Positions 9,769 through 20,001 of a stretch of 64,000 bases of DNA are shown one piece after another. Numbering within the stretch: the stretch's first letter is position 1; every line of letters begins with the position of its first letter. The notes beneath the pieces were generated by a model. It did not search any database and had not been told where the DNA came from. It saw only the letters and a program-made list of their open reading frames with translations. The DNA is from Craspedostauros australis. Taxonomy: Eukaryota > Bacillariophyta > Bacillariophyceae > Mastogloiales > Achnanthaceae. The position numbers and the translations under genes are program-made. Where the stretch lies: assembly GCA_026770025.1 (NCBI GenBank), contig JAMXDE010000012.1, forward strand, positions 1,612,001-1,676,000, in the 5' to 3' direction.

Positions 9769-12202
9769 CTAATGCGGTTGCAAGCATCCACTGCAACAAC
9801 TGCACTGGATTCCGAGAGTGCTCGGCTCGTTGACACCCAAACAATCTGCAACGAAGATGGCTGGCTCTTGATCTCCACAAAAGATGGGATCCAAGGTTCC
9901 CGTCAAGTCATTGTTATCCAACCGGAGTTCCTCCAGCACAGCCAGGGATGACAGAGACGATGGAACACCGCCCAACAATCTGTTGCCAGAAAGCAATAAT
10001 CGGTTTAGCTGCACCAGGTTGCCAACTTCGGACGGGATCTTGCCTGACAGTCGGTTAGCATCGAGCTCCAGACTGGTTAATGCTGTTAGGTTGCCGATCG
10101 CAGGTGGAATGGAGTCCATGAAGCCGTTCATAGACAATCCGAGATCTGTGAGTGCCATCATCAACAAAACTTCAGTTGGAAATGTCCCCTGAATGTTGCA
10201 CTGCGACAACCCCAAGTACTGAAGCTGCTTCAGGTCGCCCAGCTGTGTCGGGAAAGCTGAGGGCAGGTACTCTGCTGAACTGTCGAGGTTGAGATACTGT
10301 AGATTGAGTAGACGTCCAATCTCGCTTGGCAACTTTCCACTCATCTCATTGTTCGAGAGGTCCAGTACCTTCAGATTTTCGAGCTTTGTGATGTGCAGCG
10401 GGAACAAGCCTTCGATATCATTGTTGCTTAGATCGAGCTTTTCCAGTTTGGTGAGTTTGGCGAAAGCGTTGGGGACGATGCCTCTGATATCGTTTGATCC
10501 CAACTCGACAACAGTCAGATTGGAAAGCAGGCCAAGCTCCGTTGGTAGAAGATCATCAATGTTTTGGTTTGCTATGAAATGCAAAAATGATTGGATATAG
10601 ATCAAGACAGTGACGTTCGTGAAGTGTTGGCACTTTGAATAGCAAGGCAGACTTTCAAGTCATTGGCGCTCACATCGGGTCGGTTCAATTTGGCCGATCC
10701 TTGCGCACAGGTATGTACGTAGGCACACACACAATCCCTGCGTCAGTTTCAACTTACCCATTTGGATCTTCTCGACCGTTTCAACTCCATTGCATTCGAT
10801 GCCCGCCCACCGGCAGACGCTATCAGGGAGTCGGAAGAAGTCATCGATGTCCCACCTAAATCCTGAATTCGAATAATAGAACGAGGAGTGCGTACCGTTC
10901 CAAAAGTACGTCTGTGCGCATGCCCATGTCCACACCTTCATCGCCATTCGCCAGCCAATTCATAGCCTTCCACTGGGGTGTCAGCCTAGTTCTAATGACG
11001 TCCACCTCCAGGTCAGGAACAGCTGCCTAAAATCTGTCCGTCAGGATGTTGAACCGCTCACTATGAGGCGTAGTTGGGATGGCAGAAGGATTACTGATGG
11101 GACTGGCCGGTAGTTGCACGGTTGGAGATGGTGTCACATGCAGCATGGACGACGATGGCCTCAGAGAGATGGGTGGGCTGGAAGTACTTGTGGGTGTACC
11201 TGTTCTTCCTGTGTTCGATGGAGTTGACGGCATAGGTGCTATGGAAGGCAATTCGGTCTTCACAGGTGTCGGCGATCTGGTGCTGTCAACGATTCCTTCT
11301 GTTGCACTCGAACCGTTATCATCCGATGGAATGCCGATGCCGATGATTGCACCTATCACCCCGATAATAACTGCAACGAGGACGACGAGAATGTACCAGC
11401 AGCGTTTTGTTGCAGTTACACCAACGCAGGTGCAAAAATGATCATCTTCGGCATCAATGGAACTGCTCATGTTGCGTTGAGCGATCGGTTCCGTGATCTG
11501 TGCCGTGACTATCGGTTTTCTGTGGCTCTGTTGATCAGTCTGGAGACGATGGGCAAACTCGCGCTCCAAGCGGTTTGCGATGCTGCGTTCAATCTCTTCA
11601 ACGTCGATTGCCAATTCTCCTATGGCTGGCGTTGCCGTTGGCAATGTCGACGTGTGTGTTCGATGGACTGGAGGTTGCACAACATCTACGCCATCGTCAT
11701 CGTCGTCGCGGTGTAGATTCGCGCTCCCATCGTCACCGCGATGAATGCTGTTGTGACCACCACGATCTGTGCTTGCGTGGATTGAAAATGCTCCAGGGGT
11801 ACTTCGATGAACACCTTCTGTTCGTGTTGATGCATCTCTTCCTGACAATCCCGATTTCGGATGTCCGTGTGCGGTGGTGGGTGTGGAGACTGATCTTGGT
11901 GGTGCTTGGAGGCGTGTTTGGACCAAGTTCCGTTTTGGAAGTCTGGGACGAGCGTCACAATCAACAGAAACGTCATGGGCTTTGGGGACACCCGACAGAT
12001 CATCACTGTCGTCCGTCTCGTGGGCATGCCTTGCAGTGGCATCACCACTTCTGCCACCGCCACCACTGGTTTGAGATGAGACTTCCTCTGTCTCTGAAAT
12101 ACGAGCACGTAGTGTGGGAGAAGTAGTAGCAGCACTGGCAGCAGTGGTGCGGATGTCAATACCATGCTTGCCATTGGCCTCGAGGCCGCCATCCACCATC
12201 AA
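9769..12202 (-). pseudogene. Diatom-type transmembrane LRR protein, broken by a stop and a frameshift
   Basis: The N-terminal part (12202-11027) is Ser/Thr/His-rich, with one transmembrane segment (CWYILVVLVAVIIGVIGAI) and a Ser/Pro/Thr-rich stalk. The frame then meets TAG at 11029-11027, continues in frame through a typical pre-LRR segment (TPQWKAMNWLANGDEG, LLERYALLVL) and must shift frame near 10871-10885 to join YYSNSGFRWDI and the LRR cap (CRWAGIEC). An intron at 10757-10572 joins in phase to about eight LRRs (PTELGLLSNL type), ending in a Cys-rich tail (CSCCSGC). Such proteins are predicted surface receptors or adhesins. A coding frame further upstream (12684-12235) may be the true N-terminus, but I could not join it in phase. 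Sequencing error is the main alternative to a real pseudogene. Confidence 0.7.
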
Positions 12203-13324
12203 TTTACCTCACTTCTCGCGCGACCTGCGCCGCATTATCTTCTTTGGCTCGACAGGGGGTTCAGATGCCCGTGGAATCTCATCGCGGGCGGAAGTGGCAT
12301 TGATCTGAGTGATGGATCTCTGCATTTCTTCTCCATTCTCTTGTCGGGGGCGATGTTAAGATCTTCACCCGCAAGCGCGTTTGCATTTTGCGGGGATGGC
12401 CAAGATGCCTGCCTTTCGTTGCACTCTGTGGGGACTGTGTCGCTTGGTGTTGACGTTGGCCTGTCGACAAGTGTGTTGCTCTCCTCATCTAAGGGCGGCA
12501 CATCCATGTTCGAAGCTGTATCTCTCATCGCTCTGAGCTTGTGTGTGTTTGCGGAATGCTTGTATCGTTTTATCGTGGCACTGCGAAGTGTGCTTGTACT
12601 TGCGCTCGTGCTTGTGCTCGTATCATCTCTGTGGAGAGTTGAACACCATGTCAACGAGGATCTCCCATCACATGCGATTGGCAACGGCGAAACCGCCTCA
12701 TTGGTGGATCTTACCCGACATCGTGGTATCTTCTTCTGCCATTGCCATCATCGCCACCACGAGAACTCACCTGCAAGTTGTCGGAGAGGACAACAGAGGC
12801 GGAGAAACGAGAGGAAGGGATGGGAAGAAAGAACACCTTTGCTTTGACGCTTCGATCGATGTGTTTGTGTCTGTCTGTGTTCCCTCTCCATCGTGGATTT
12901 CTTCTTCCGGTCCCTTGCGAACACACCCAGAGAGAGGAAACAGGCGACGCAAGGCGGTTATTCTGAGCGAACACTTGTGGTGAGTGTCATTGAACAACGG
13001 AAAAGATACTTTTTCTGCAGACGTGGGCAAATCGAACTCTGGCACCAACTCGGTTTGACATTAAGGGAGTGCTTCACTTCCATGATCAACAGATGGCATG
13101 CGTACTCGCATGCGAAGCAGGCGTGAGGCCGTACATGTCCAAAAATGGTGTGTTGTGTTCTCTCTAATCTACGCTTACATGACGCAATGGCATGGTCCAA
13201 TGACCTCTCTCTCTCACACAGCTCATGATGTGCTTTCTGCGTACAGCGGCGCTAGCTCTTCTCCGATGCTGCTCCCTCTCTGCTCCCATGCGTCCTGATA
13301 TCTACTGGAACTGCATGCTCTGCT
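12203..13324. other. Region between LRR locus and GNAT gene; possible LRR N-terminal exon
   Basis: On the minus strand 12684-12235 is an open frame whose later half (MDVPPLDEES onward) has protein-like, acidic composition. It may belong to the LRR gene. Several frames near 12215-12360 look partly coding, which suggests another frameshift or a small intron. The rest (12700-13324) shows no supported gene and should contain the 3' end of the acetyltransferase transcript. Confidence 0.35.
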
Positions 13325-14227
13325 CTACAGTTTCTGCATCTTCCCTGACATCGCCGGTTCCCGCAGCATGAGGAAGCCTTCAAAGGGCTGACGGTTGGCA
13401 TCGACGGGATCTCGAAACAAGACCTTCGAGAGCACCTTGTATCCCATCTTTTGGTACAGCCTGACGTTGCGTTCCCCGCATTCCAGGAAGCATGAAACTC
13501 CCTCCGCATCAGCCAGACCGGCTATTCGCTCCATCAATTCACGGCCGAGCCCCTGCCCCTGGAAATCTGGATGGACGGCCACCAACGCGACGTACCAATG
13601 GCGTGCCTCGGGGCCGTATTGAGTGTGAAATCGCTCGCAGTCGACCGCGAACGAATCCATCGTCTTGACGAAGCGATCCGCATCGGCCTTGTGCTGCTTG
13701 TTGGAGAAGAGCTCTGGGATGCCCTCATCCGATTTCTTCATCTTCATGTACGCCTTCGCCATCCTCCAGCTGTCCACGACCTTCTGGCCGATGCTCCTGC
13801 CTGCTCTGCGTCTTGGGTGCTGCTGCTCGTCCCTTGCGACCACGAGGGCCACGGAGACCAGCTTGCCGCTGTCGTCGCGTTTCGCCAAGATGAGCTTTCG
13901 TCTTTCGTCTTGCAGGATGTTGTAGATGGTGAAGCCGATGCCAAATTTCATGGTCTCCTGATGCATTTCTGTTGTGTACCATGACTTGTCCATGTGCGCC
14001 GTGCCCCATTCTGTGAAGGGATCGCCTAGGATCTGCTCATTGCCTGCAAACGATTCACCGACCAGGCTTCGTATCTCGTCGAAGCTGGCGTCGGAGACCC
14101 ATTGTCCGCCCTGCGTCGGCGGCATTCCAGATTGGTGCAGCTGGACCGCATTGTCCATGTTGGCGATTGGTTTGACTCTGCGAATCATCTTTGGTGCGTG
14201 TTCTTTGGGATCGAGATAGAGGTACAT
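13325..14227 (-). CDS. GNAT-family N-acetyltransferase
   Basis: A 300-residue protein from the chosen AUG (MYLYLDP). The frame stays open upstream to 14362, but that part is a Lys/Thr/Gln-rich stretch unlike a folded domain, so I treat it as leader. The acetyl-CoA-binding signature is ALVAVHPDFQGQGLGRELM, about residues 214-232. It is followed by the helix and NVRLYQKMGYKV strand typical of the GNAT C-terminal half. The N-terminal half (about 40-190) carries the substrate-side elements. Family members transfer acetyl from acetyl-CoA to amines or protein N-termini; the substrate here cannot be told. No intron or targeting signal is visible. The shape recalls the small fungal/algal acetyltransferases with a long insertion between the first two motifs. 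Confidence 0.82.
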   Translation of the reverse strand: MYLYLDPKEHAPKMIRRVKPIANMDNAVQLHQSGMPPTQGGQWVSDASFDEIRSLVGESFAGNEQILGDPFTEWGTAHMDKSWYTTEMHQETMKFGIGFTIYNILQDERRKLILAKRDDSGKLVSVALVVARDEQQHPRRRAGRSIGQKVVDSWRMAKAYMKMKKSDEGIPELFSNKQHKADADRFVKTMDSFAVDCERFHTQYGPEARHWYVALVAVHPDFQGQGLGRELMERIAGLADAEGVSCFLECGERNVRLYQKMGYKVLSKVLFRDPVDANRQPFEGFLMLREPAMSGKMQKL

Positions 14228-14969
14228 GTATCGTTCTTGCTTTTTGCGTTGTGTTGGCTGTTCTTTGTTGCGTATTGTGTTCTGTGTTCTGTTCGTTTGG
14301 TTGGTTGTGTGTTTGGCTTGTTGCTTGGTTCGTTTTTTATGAGCTGATGATGTCTCTGACATCTCATGCTCTCTTGTGCTATTGCTCCTTCATTCGTTGT
14401 TCTTGTTGTCAGAAAAAAAAAAACGCTGGCTTGCTCCGAAACATCCATCAAGGCCTCCGCCTGCAACATCACCCATCTGATCGGCAATGGTGATTCGCAT
14501 CACCCTCGTCGCGCACCCACCCACCCTCTCCGTCACTGCCTCCACATGTCATCAACATCTCTGTCGTCACAGAACATGGATGATGTTCGATACTTGTTGT
14601 CACTCACTCCCGCACCAAGGGTTGCTTTCCATTTTTTTGGTGGGGTTCGGTTCCCACCGAGAACACACAAGATCATCTTCGCCAAAAACGAACGAGAGCC
14701 CCTCCTTCGCGAATCGTGGGTTCCCGTCGAGCAAGTCCAATTAGTCAATAGTCTCATCGCACGTACACGAATGAGAACAAGAAACAATTTCGACATCACA
14801 CGAGTGGGTCCCGTTTGTTCGGGAGTTGTTCCTCGCCGTTCTCGTCATGTGTTGTTGTGTGCAAATTGACTCTTGCTGCGATCGTGGAGGAGTTGGCGTG
14901 GATGCAAGAATGCCAAGGATGGACGCCCCATCTCATTGTTGCGCATGTCTGATTACTGCAACTGACGTG
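14228..14969. other. Upstream region of GNAT gene, no gene seen
   Basis: This is the likely 5' UTR and promoter of the minus-strand acetyltransferase. An A-run of 12 lies at 14413-14424. No frame with protein-like composition is seen. Confidence 0.4.
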
Positions 14970-15356
14970 ATGGGTGGGCATGCAGCATGGAGGAAACGCG
15001 TTGCGCGTGGCGAGCCCGCAAAGGGGATGGGCGGAGCGATAATGCGACACAGGCCGCGGCTGGGTCGCAAAGGGAAGGACCTGATCTTGAATCGCAAAGG
15101 GCACATCGCGGGGGGCAACCCGAAGAAGATGAAGAAGAGGCAGAGGCGGATGCAGCGAGAGCGCAGGCAGCGGGAAGAACTGGAAGAGCAGAAGCAGCAG
15201 ACAGAAGGATGTGAGGCAATGGAGAGCGAATCGACAGAAAGTAGTGTCGGCGTTGCCAATCAACCAGAAGCTAAGTTGGAAGAGAAGCAGCCAAGTGCAG
15301 AACCAACAGATGGCTCCACAAGAAGTGAAGCTGCGAGTACAACCTCCACCACGTGA
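14970..15356 (+). CDS. Small basic/coiled-coil protein, candidate gene
   Basis: A possible 128-residue protein, starting at an AUG that begins MGGHAAWRKR. The same frame is open from 14826, so upstream AUGs at 14910 and 14919 are alternatives. The middle is strongly basic (RHRPRLGRKGKDLILNRKGH, then KKMKKRQRRMQRERRQ) and runs into a Glu/Gln-rich probable helix, then a Ser/Thr/Glu tail. The composition resembles nucleolar or RNA-binding basic proteins, but I recognise no family. An opposite-strand frame covering 15536-14796 is longer but has the low-complexity Leu/Cys/Pro composition expected of an antisense shadow. Whether this is a gene at all is uncertain. Confidence 0.33.
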   Translation: MGGHAAWRKRVARGEPAKGMGGAIMRHRPRLGRKGKDLILNRKGHIAGGNPKKMKKRQRRMQRERRQREELEEQKQQTEGCEAMESESTESSVGVANQPEAKLEEKQPSAEPTDGSTRSEAASTTSTT

Positions 15357-16605
15357 ACGGGCCAAGGCAACACTACGAGTTTGCAATAGAGAAGAGGAAA
15401 TGGTACTCGTATGGAAGTGGGAGATAACTTTGGTTGGCAGTCGACGACTTGACCCGACGAACGAGGCAAGCTCTTCCTCCGTTTCAATACTCAAGGAAGA
15501 AGCCGGTGGTGTTGCGCCGAGAATGATTGGAACCATCCATCAGCGACGATCCCGAGTCTTCGCAGAACGATCTGATCTTTCCACCACGACCAATTGTTGA
15601 GGTGAGGTGGACGATGATCGTCGCATGATGCTGCGAAATGATGGGCAACTGGAGAGGTGGCGGGATGAACGTTTGGCGAATAGATTCCGATGGAGTAGGC
15701 CACCATGAACCTCCGCAATACAAGTCGCAGCAGTTACGGCACCTCGCTGCCAACCTCACCAAATGTGAATTGAGCTGGAGCTTCATATTTTTTGTTGTCG
15801 TGCAATTCGTGACATTGCCAGAATCCCTCTGGTTGTACTAAAGCATTTGTGGTGTTCGATTGGTATTCTCACTACTTTCTCATTTTAGGCTTGACCGGTC
15901 CAGAGATTGCGCCTCTTATCATCATGCAAGCGTGCCTGCAGTAGTAGGTGCGTTGCGCAGAGATTTGCGGAAGCCTATTGTAAAGCCTGTCGCTGGATAC
16001 CGCTCGAAGGTGATCTCATGCGGCCGCCCGCAACGACGTCCACGACCCACCATGGCCGGACGCAGGTGCCGAGCTGAAACCTTGGCTGTTCCCAGCGGAA
16101 TCGAATCGCAGACCTCACCGAAATGATGAGGTGCTCGTCACCACCCAAGGCCAACCAGGACACCACCACCTCCGTCGCAAGCATGGGGCGTTGCGTGCGG
16201 TACAGGTCAGCGTGAGTAGGCCTACGATCTGCGCATACTACACGCTTCTCGAGTACTTCCAAACCCTTGGCAAATCTTTCACGATCGTGTCAACGGACAG
16301 ACGCGCCACAACACCTCCCCCACACAGACATCAACACAACGGATCCTTTTTGCCAACAGTCACAGCCATTCTGCCAACTGATCGCATCTGCGCACAAATA
16401 CCGATACTTCAGCATCGCATTGACACTGTGACCAGACAGGAGACGGCAAAGCACAAGGCCAACAGCTATCATATTATAGATCGTATCATACGCTGATTCG
16501 ACTACAAGTGCATAGCGAACAGAAGCAGAGAACAGTACTCTGAAGCAGACATATAATACCCAACTCTACTATTCTATTCTAGAATATAATATAGTCCAGA
16601 TCAAG
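15357..16605. other. Region upstream of cysteinyl-tRNA synthetase, no gene seen
   Basis: No reading frame is convincing. The last 60 bases before the synthetase start are AT-rich (ATATAATACCC, AATATAATATAG) and probably carry its core promoter and short 5' UTR. A tRNA-like B-box on the minus strand near 16090 does not fold as a tRNA. Confidence 0.4.
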
Positions 16606-18957
16606 ATGGCGAGTCCATGCGAAGGCTTGTGCAGCACCCCGATTTGCAAGACGGGAAGAGCGAGATGGTACCCACCGACGCGCAGCAGCGATGCCACGGG
16701 CGCACCCTCCGATCTGCCGGCCCTCAAGGTGCACAACAGCATCACGGATGACGTCGTGCCGTTCGTGCCGCGTCTGGGACGCACCGTCAACTGGTACGTC
16801 TGCGGACCCACCGTCTACGATGCCTGCCACATGGGACATGCTCGCGCGTACCTCACGTTCGACATCCTGCGCCGCATCATGGAGGACTACTTCAACTTCC
16901 ACGTCCTCTACCAGGTCAACATCACGGACGTCGATGACAAGATCATCCTGCGCGCCAGGCAGAACGAGCTCATGAAGAACTACCGCGCGGCGGCCACCGA
17001 CTACGACACCGTCAAGGCCTACGTCGAATCCGCGCTCTCCAACATGCTCGCCAAGCTGCAGGGCAAGGTCAAGGGCCTGGAGGAGCCTCTGCCGGAGGGC
17101 ACGCCTGCCAAGCAGCTGGAGAAGCGCACCGAAGCGCTGGAGGAGGCCGCCTTCAAGCTCAGCCAGTTCGAGGAGGTCCACACCAAAGCCCTGGCGTTGA
17201 TCGCCAGCGACGACAAGGACATCGGCGCGCTCATCACCTCGGCCCACGATGCCGTCGCAGCGCAGCTGGATTCCGAAAAGGGATCCAGCATCACCGACCA
17301 CCAGATCTTCGAGCAGCATGCGCGCAGGTTCGAGCGAGAATTCTTCGAGGACTTGACGGCCCTGGGTGTCAAGGAACCGGATGTCATCTCCCGCGTCACG
17401 GAGTACGTGCCGCAGATCGTCGACTACATCAAGGGCATCATGGACAACGGATTCGGCTACGAATCCAACGGCTCCGTCTACTTCGACACCAACGGCTTCA
17501 AGTCCGAGGGGTACGACTACCGAAAGCTCAAGCCCGGCGTCGACACCAGCGCGGAGGAGATGGCCGAGGGCGAGGGCGCCCTGGCATCGACCGAGGGCAG
17601 CGAAAAGAAGCACCCCAACGACTTCGCCTTGTGGAAGACCAGCAAACCAGGCGAGCCATCGTGGGACTCGCCGTGGGGATCGGGACGCCCAGGATGGCAC
17701 ATCGAGTGCTCCGTCATGGCGTCCGACATCATGGGGGAGAATCTAGACATTCACGGCGGAGGCGTCGATCTCATGTTCCCGCATCATGACAACGAGATGG
17801 CGCAGGCCGAGGCCTACCACAAATGCTGCCAATGGGTCAACTACTTCCTGCACGCCGGCCACCTTCACATCAAGGGGCTCAAGATGTCCAAGTCCTTGAA
17901 GAACTTCATCACCATCCGGCAGGCCCTGCAAGAGCACTCGCCGCGCCAGCTGCGTCTCATGTTCCTCATGCAGCCGTGGGACAAGCCAATGAACTACAGC
18001 GACCAGACGGTGGATGACGCCAAGGCCAAGGAGAAGTACTTCAAGAACTTCTTCGGTCAGGTCAAGTCCCTCCTAAGAAATGACTTCGTGTGCGAACGTC
18101 AGGGGTGGACGCCGCAGGACCGAGCCCTGTTCCACATCCTGCAGCAAAGCCAGGACAAGGTCCATGCATCCATCCTCGACAACTTCAAAACCTACGAGGC
18201 GATCCAATGGCTGGTCGAGCTGGTGCAGGAGTGCAACAAGTACCTCGTCGCCGAGGCCAAGCCAAAACACGTCCTCGTCAAGAAGGTCGCTCTCTACGTC
18301 ACCAAGATGCTGCGAGTCTTCGGCGTCGTGCAGGGCAACGAGCAGGTGGGATTCAGCGATGGAGCTGGTGAAGGCGGTGCCTCGAAGGAGGACACCATCG
18401 GACCGTTCGTCGACGCCTTCGTCGATTTCCGCGAGACGATCCGCAATGCCGTGAAGTCCAAGGCAGCTCCCGGCGAAGTCATGCAACACTGCGACGACGT
18501 GCGTGACACGAAGTTGGCCGCGCTCGGTATCCGCGTTGAGGATGGCGCCGGCTCCAGCGTGTGGAAGATGGACGATCCCGAGGTCATCCGCAAGGAAGTC
18601 GAAGAGAAGCGCCAAAAGGCCGCCGAGGCCGCCGCCAAGAAGATCAAGGCCAAGCTTGACAAGCTCAACACGGATTTGACCAAAGCCCAAACGTCCAAGA
18701 TTCCGCCAGCCGAGTTCTTCAAAACGGGAGCCAACGCCGAGAAGTGGGGCAGTTATGACGACAAGGGGATGCCCGCCACCACGAAGCAGGGCGAGCCGCT
18801 TTCCAAGTCGCAGCAAAAGTCCGCCGCCAAGGAACTCAAGAACCATCAGAAGGCTCACGACAAGCTGGTGTCCGCGGCCGGCGAGCAAGGCATCGAAGCC
18901 TATTTGGCATCGTTGCAACAGCAAATCGATGAGCTGCAAGCGAACATGGATGCGTGA
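16606..18957 (+). CDS. CARS: Cysteinyl-tRNA synthetase
   Basis: A 783-residue class I synthetase charging tRNA-Cys with cysteine. It contains the HIGH motif as HMGH (residues 75-78), the zinc ligands C66, C368, H393 and E397 in their usual contexts (WYVCGPTVYD, WHIECSVMA, FPHHDNE), and the KMSKS loop at 426-430. An insertion of about 110 residues between HIGH and KMSKS, and a charged C-terminal tail of about 150 residues rich in Lys/Ala helices, fit the eukaryotic cytosolic form rather than the roughly 460-residue bacterial one. No signal or transit peptide is evident, so cytosolic action is likely. The frame is single-exon and its coding sequence is more GC-rich and codon-biased than its neighbours, as expected of a highly expressed gene. 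Confidence 0.97.
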   Translation: MASPCEGLCSTPICKTGRARWYPPTRSSDATGAPSDLPALKVHNSITDDVVPFVPRLGRTVNWYVCGPTVYDACHMGHARAYLTFDILRRIMEDYFNFHVLYQVNITDVDDKIILRARQNELMKNYRAAATDYDTVKAYVESALSNMLAKLQGKVKGLEEPLPEGTPAKQLEKRTEALEEAAFKLSQFEEVHTKALALIASDDKDIGALITSAHDAVAAQLDSEKGSSITDHQIFEQHARRFEREFFEDLTALGVKEPDVISRVTEYVPQIVDYIKGIMDNGFGYESNGSVYFDTNGFKSEGYDYRKLKPGVDTSAEEMAEGEGALASTEGSEKKHPNDFALWKTSKPGEPSWDSPWGSGRPGWHIECSVMASDIMGENLDIHGGGVDLMFPHHDNEMAQAEAYHKCCQWVNYFLHAGHLHIKGLKMSKSLKNFITIRQALQEHSPRQLRLMFLMQPWDKPMNYSDQTVDDAKAKEKYFKNFFGQVKSLLRNDFVCERQGWTPQDRALFHILQQSQDKVHASILDNFKTYEAIQWLVELVQECNKYLVAEAKPKHVLVKKVALYVTKMLRVFGVVQGNEQVGFSDGAGEGGASKEDTIGPFVDAFVDFRETIRNAVKSKAAPGEVMQHCDDVRDTKLAALGIRVEDGAGSSVWKMDDPEVIRKEVEEKRQKAAEAAAKKIKAKLDKLNTDLTKAQTSKIPPAEFFKTGANAEKWGSYDDKGMPATTKQGEPLSKSQQKSAAKELKNHQKAHDKLVSAAGEQGIEAYLASLQQQIDELQANMDA

Positions 18958-19197
18958 GATAAACCGTGAACGTGTTAAATGAAGAGGAGAGCGCATGGTT
19001 TCAAGCAATCCAAGAACACTGACAGTAAGCATCGTGACATCTACTACATTCTAATTCTCGTATAAGGTTGACTGGACGTTGCATAACTTTGCGCGTGCTT
19101 ACTTTACATCGCACGTATGTAGCGATCAAGCACATGGCATTCCAGAATGCGCAACTGTTGTTACAGTAGTACGCATTGGCTGTGTGCTGTTTCTGGA
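18958..19197. other. Convergent intergenic region
   Basis: This 240-bp region lies between the tail-to-tail synthetase and CMS1-like genes and should hold both 3' UTRs. I see no further feature. Confidence 0.5.
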
Positions 19198-20001
19198 TCA
19201 CACAAAAGCAACCTTCAGATCTCTCCTTTCTTTCCACTCTGGCATGACGTGATTTTTGATCAAATCTTTGATATACGGCGTTGTATCTGGAAGGGAGCAC
19301 ACCGTGAAGTTCTTGGGGTTGACGAAAGCATCGAGGACGACCAGCTTGGATTCTGCAAACGACAGATGCCCGCTGTCTGCCAACGTAGCCAACCGGTGCG
19401 GAGTCCCAATCGCGATCGGGTAGGCGGCATCCGACAGCATGTTTTCCTGTTCCTTCACCGACAGATGCTTCGCAAACAACTTCGCCACGCGTAATCGATA
19501 CGGCGCCAGCTCCTTGAGGAGGTCCACCGCACGACGAGCCGACAGGCACACAATGAGAATCATGGGACTTCCCTTGGTCTTCCAGCTCTTCATTTTCTTT
19601 TTCGATATGATATTCTGCATCCGATCAAAGAAGGTGGATCCGTAAACGTCAGATTTCGGTGCTCCCACCGTGCAGTGGCTGTGCACCTTCGCTCCTGTCA
19701 GTTTGGTAAGAAAGGATGCCTGCTCTTCACATGATCCCTCCTTCATTTCACGGGCCTGCTTCATCCATATCTGCTTCGCCTTCTTGCTTTCCGATGGTGC
19801 AATCGTTGCCGAATTCTGCGATTTCTTGCGTTCTTCGGTCGCGACAGTCGGATCCACATCTCGTTTCCGCTTTCGTTTGCTGCCACCCTGCTGCTGTGGT
19901 TCGTCCACCTTGCCTTCATCATCGCTTTCTCCAGACGATTCTCCAGCTATCACCGGGGCTGCCCAGAATTCATCGTCGCTACCGAGATCATCACCGCCCA
20001 T
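19198..20001 (-). CDS. CMS1: CMS1-like ribosome biogenesis protein
   Basis: A 267-residue protein. The first 90 residues are acidic then basic (GSDDEFW, then a KRKRKR nuclear-signal-like run). The rest is a degenerate helicase-like domain: SPMILIVCLSARRAVDLLKEL, VAKLFAKHLSVKEQ, IGTPHRLATLADSG, LVVLDAF. These match the CMS1/CMSS1 family, which resembles DEAD-box helicases without a working ATPase core and associates with the U3-containing 90S pre-ribosome. Nucleolar action in small-subunit assembly is therefore likely. It is a single exon of near-normal family length, convergent with the synthetase gene. Confidence 0.85.
   Translation of the reverse strand: MGGDDLGSDDEFWAAPVIAGESSGESDDEGKVDEPQQQGGSKRKRKRDVDPTVATEERKKSQNSATIAPSESKKAKQIWMKQAREMKEGSCEEQASFLTKLTGAKVHSHCTVGAPKSDVYGSTFFDRMQNIISKKKMKSWKTKGSPMILIVCLSARRAVDLLKELAPYRLRVAKLFAKHLSVKEQENMLSDAAYPIAIGTPHRLATLADSGHLSFAESKLVVLDAFVNPKNFTVCSLPDTTPYIKDLIKNHVMPEWKERRDLKVAFV

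Noticed and set aside
14796-15536. 246-codon minus-strand frame
   Set aside because: Leu/Cys/Pro-rich composition mirrors the basic plus-strand candidate; no domain.
16060-16140. tRNA-like B-box (GATTCGATTCC) on the minus strand
   Set aside because: No matching acceptor stem, a nine-base anticodon-like loop and no paired T stem; not a tRNA.
16579-19032. Long minus-strand frames opposite cysteinyl-tRNA synthetase
   Set aside because: Val/Leu/Asp/Gly-rich antisense shadow of a GC-rich coding sequence.
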